From CAWUIO01 sp963922455 (lineage in GTDB: Bacteria; Bacteroidota; Bacteroidia; Cytophagales; Microscillaceae), in NCBI GenBank assembly GCA_963922455.1, contig CAWUIO010000056.1:1-41863 (forward strand): a stretch of DNA of 41,863 bases, given 5' to 3'. Shown one piece after another: positions 40,113 through 41,863 of the stretch. Under the pieces are notes generated by a model. That model was given only the letters and a program-made list of their open reading frames with translations, searched no databases and was not told where the DNA came from. A program made the position numbers and the translations under genes. Every line of letters begins with the position of its first letter. Positions within the stretch are counted from its first letter, which is position 1.

Positions 40113-41744
40113 CTAGGCCAAGCCTTGAAAAGAGTCAAGCGCAGAACCCGTGATGGCAATGATAGACGGGCGAGGGATCGCATCGCCACCCTCAGGCCAA
40201 TGGCTACTCAATTCTTCGGCGGAGGGAGACGTTTCACCTGGGTGTTGTACACTCAAGAACAAAGTTCGTCCGTCCGGAGCAAAAAAGGGCCCCGTAAATT
40301 CGGCATCGCTAGGAGCACTCGCAATCTGGATTACTTGACCCGCTTGCTCTCCTTCCCGGGGTACTACAAAGAGTCCGTTATTTTTAAAGGCCAAATAAGG
40401 CTCTTTGTTCATTTTACTTCCCGAAATATCTGAGGTAAACCAAAGGTTTCCTTTGATATCAAAGGCCATATTGTCGGGGGCGGCAAAACCCGTATCTTCA
40501 CCGCCAGCCAAAAAAGTATCAGTAGCAAAAGTCATAGCGCTGTGGTCTCCCTCCTTCTCTTCTAGCTTTAAGATAGAACCGTAATAATTATCCTTAGGGA
40601 TGTTATTGGTGAGTGCTACCAAGACATTGCCATTTACGGGATCAATTTCTATATCTTCGGGGCGGTCTAGGGGAGATCCTCCAACCAACTTCGAGGCTTC
40701 GCGCAGGCGGATTAAGACTTCGGTCTGACTGGAAAAGTTTTCCTGTAACACTTCTTGACTTGCGTAGTCAAGCGACTCCCAACGTCCTGCTTCCACATTG
40801 GCCACGTAGAGTGTCCCTTCGCTAAGCGAACCTGGTTTGGAAGAAACAAATTTGTACAAACATTCATCATTGGCATCATCCCCGGTGTATACTACGACGC
40901 GCTTATCGGCTAGCTCCACTACGGTTGCGCATTCGTGGGCGCAGCGCCCTAAGGCAATGTGTTTTTGACTTTCTCCAGTTTTGGGATCAACTTCTACCAC
41001 CCAGCCATAATGTTCTGAGGGGTTCTCGAAAAACTCTAGCCAACCGTAATCAAAGCGGCTTCTTGTCAGCTCTCCGGTATTAAAATCTTTCTCTCCGTAA
41101 AAAGAATCATAATTTTCTTCACAAGTTAAAATCGTACCCCAAGGAGTGATACCTCCAGAGCAATTGGCCAAGGTCCCCATGGCTTTGTCACTGCCGGCTA
41201 TAGGCTCTTGCCAGTTAAACGTGATTTCGGTTTGAGCAGTCACCCGACGGTTTTCGGGGGCATTGTTTTGAACTTCCCAATTACCCTTTTCATTTTTCTT
41301 TACTTTGAAGATACTTCCCCCTACCGAATACATCTCTTTCTCTACTTGCTCCTTGGTTTTATCTTGCTCTCCAGTAAATGCCGAAACAAACCGGGGGTCG
41401 GTATACTCATGGTTTACCCACATGATTCCTTCATTGGGATTTTCTGCGCTATCGGGCATGAAGGCGATATAATCATTATTAAACCCAAATTGATCCTTGT
41501 CTGAAATAGGGTCGCCCCATTTCACCAGTACATCGTAGTCAAAACCTTCGGCCAATACTACTTTGTCCTCGTCGCTAGGATCAATTCCTTTTAGAACCTG
41601 GCTCACGGGGTTTTGGTCAGGGCCATCATCCTTTGGCTTTTTGCTAGGGTCACAACTCAGCATAAACGCTGGAACGACACTGAGGCCTACACTGCCTCGG
41701 CCCAAAAACTCGAGAAAAGTACGACGATTAAGATGTTTGTTCAT
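40113..41744 (-). CDS. PhoX-like phosphatase (DUF839 family), Tat-exported lipoprotein
   Basis: A 543-residue protein. A Tat signal (N-R-R-T-F-L-E-F-L-G, residues 6-15) is followed by a hydrophobic stretch and a lipobox ending in Cys31, so the folded protein would be exported and then lipidated. The body is the DUF839/PhoX six-bladed-propeller type, with N-H-E-Y-T-D-P-R-F, T-C-E-E-N-Y-D-S-F-Y-G, H-Y-G-W-V-V-E-V-D, C-A-H-E-C-A-T-V, Y-T-G-D-D-A-N-D-E and R-P-E-D-I-E-I-D. PhoX enzymes bind iron and calcium and release phosphate from organic esters. The metal-binding acidic residues appear to be present. Some DUF839 members are not phosphatases, so the activity is inferred. The gene stands alone; a terminator follows 16 bases after the stop. 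The upstream 41745-41863 is AT-rich, with no exact -7 box. Confidence 0.88.
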   Translation of the reverse strand: MNKHLNRRTFLEFLGRGSVGLSVVPAFMLSCDPSKKPKDDGPDQNPVSQVLKGIDPSDEDKVVLAEGFDYDVLVKWGDPISDKDQFGFNNDYIAFMPDSAENPNEGIMWVNHEYTDPRFVSAFTGEQDKTKEQVEKEMYSVGGSIFKVKKNEKGNWEVQNNAPENRRVTAQTEITFNWQEPIAGSDKAMGTLANCSGGITPWGTILTCEENYDSFYGEKDFNTGELTRSRFDYGWLEFFENPSEHYGWVVEVDPKTGESQKHIALGRCAHECATVVELADKRVVVYTGDDANDECLYKFVSSKPGSLSEGTLYVANVEAGRWESLDYASQEVLQENFSSQTEVLIRLREASKLVGGSPLDRPEDIEIDPVNGNVLVALTNNIPKDNYYGSILKLEEKEGDHSAMTFATDTFLAGGEDTGFAAPDNMAFDIKGNLWFTSDISGSKMNKEPYLAFKNNGLFVVPREGEQAGQVIQIASAPSDAEFTGPFFAPDGRTLFLSVQHPGETSPSAEELSSHWPEGGDAIPRPSIIAITGSALDSFQGLA

Positions 41745-41863
41745 TGTTCGGTATTTAATGTATAGGTATACGTTTGTGGAAGTTTTTCCTTTTTAATTAA
41801 AGTTTCTGTTTAGAAACTGTTTAAGTTTATTTTTTGTCGGCGAAAAGGGTCAGTTTGGGGTTC

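Overview
The window looks like a chromosome segment of a Bacteroidota bacterium. The signs are: two secreted proteins with type IX secretion (T9SS) C-terminal sorting domains, one of them carrying SprB-type repeats; a short primary sigma factor without region 1.1; the bacillithiol deacetylase BshB1; a TonB receptor with an N-terminal carboxypeptidase-regulatory-like domain; and several matches to the Bacteroidota -7 promoter box TAnnTTTG, the best being in front of a tRNA gene. A Saprospira-like or Cytophaga-like marine genus is possible, but the sequence alone does not settle it.

Layout. 1-1625 is an AT-rich accessory edge: two small exported-protein genes, each ending in an attC-like hairpin, which I read as the end of an integron-type cassette array running off the left side. 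1923-10034 is a housekeeping block on the minus strand: an LptF/LptG-type permease, rpsO, pnp, rpoD, then a likely operon trxB / M23-LysM peptidase / bshB1. A tRNA-Met(CAU) with a good promoter and terminator follows at 10256-10329. 10624-22569 is a large cell-surface locus: a minus-strand pair (T9SS adhesin with SprB-like repeats plus an outer-membrane barrel) diverging from a plus-strand pair (a giant exported protein of unknown function plus a fibronectin-III-like exported protein). 22971-30197 holds a PhoD-like phosphatase, a glycine-rich T9SS protein, a sodium:solute symporter and an isolated nuoN. 30297-36995 holds a PurF-family enzyme, a probably highly expressed surface lipoprotein and a TonB-dependent receptor. 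37303-41744 holds a membrane-bound SpoIIE-type phosphatase sensor and a Tat-exported PhoX-like phosphatase.

The most striking content is not a protein. Seven copies of a ~127-133 bp intergenic element occur in both orientations (1773-1903, 10387-10516, 22739-22866, 26697-26823, 28396-28523, 37135-37267, 39880-40008). Aligned by eye, they share conserved blocks and a three-way-junction fold. Compensatory changes occur in its closing stem (GGCTG/CAGCC versus GCTT/AAGC), in its third stem (CCCCGGCG/CGCCGGGG, CCCCGCTT/AAGCGGGG, CCCGCGC/GCGCGGG), and at a base pair beside a tandem G-A/A-G internal loop. The loops are variable. I know of no named family that matches it. It is the best candidate here for an undescribed system: a dispersed structured RNA or a structured mobile DNA repeat.
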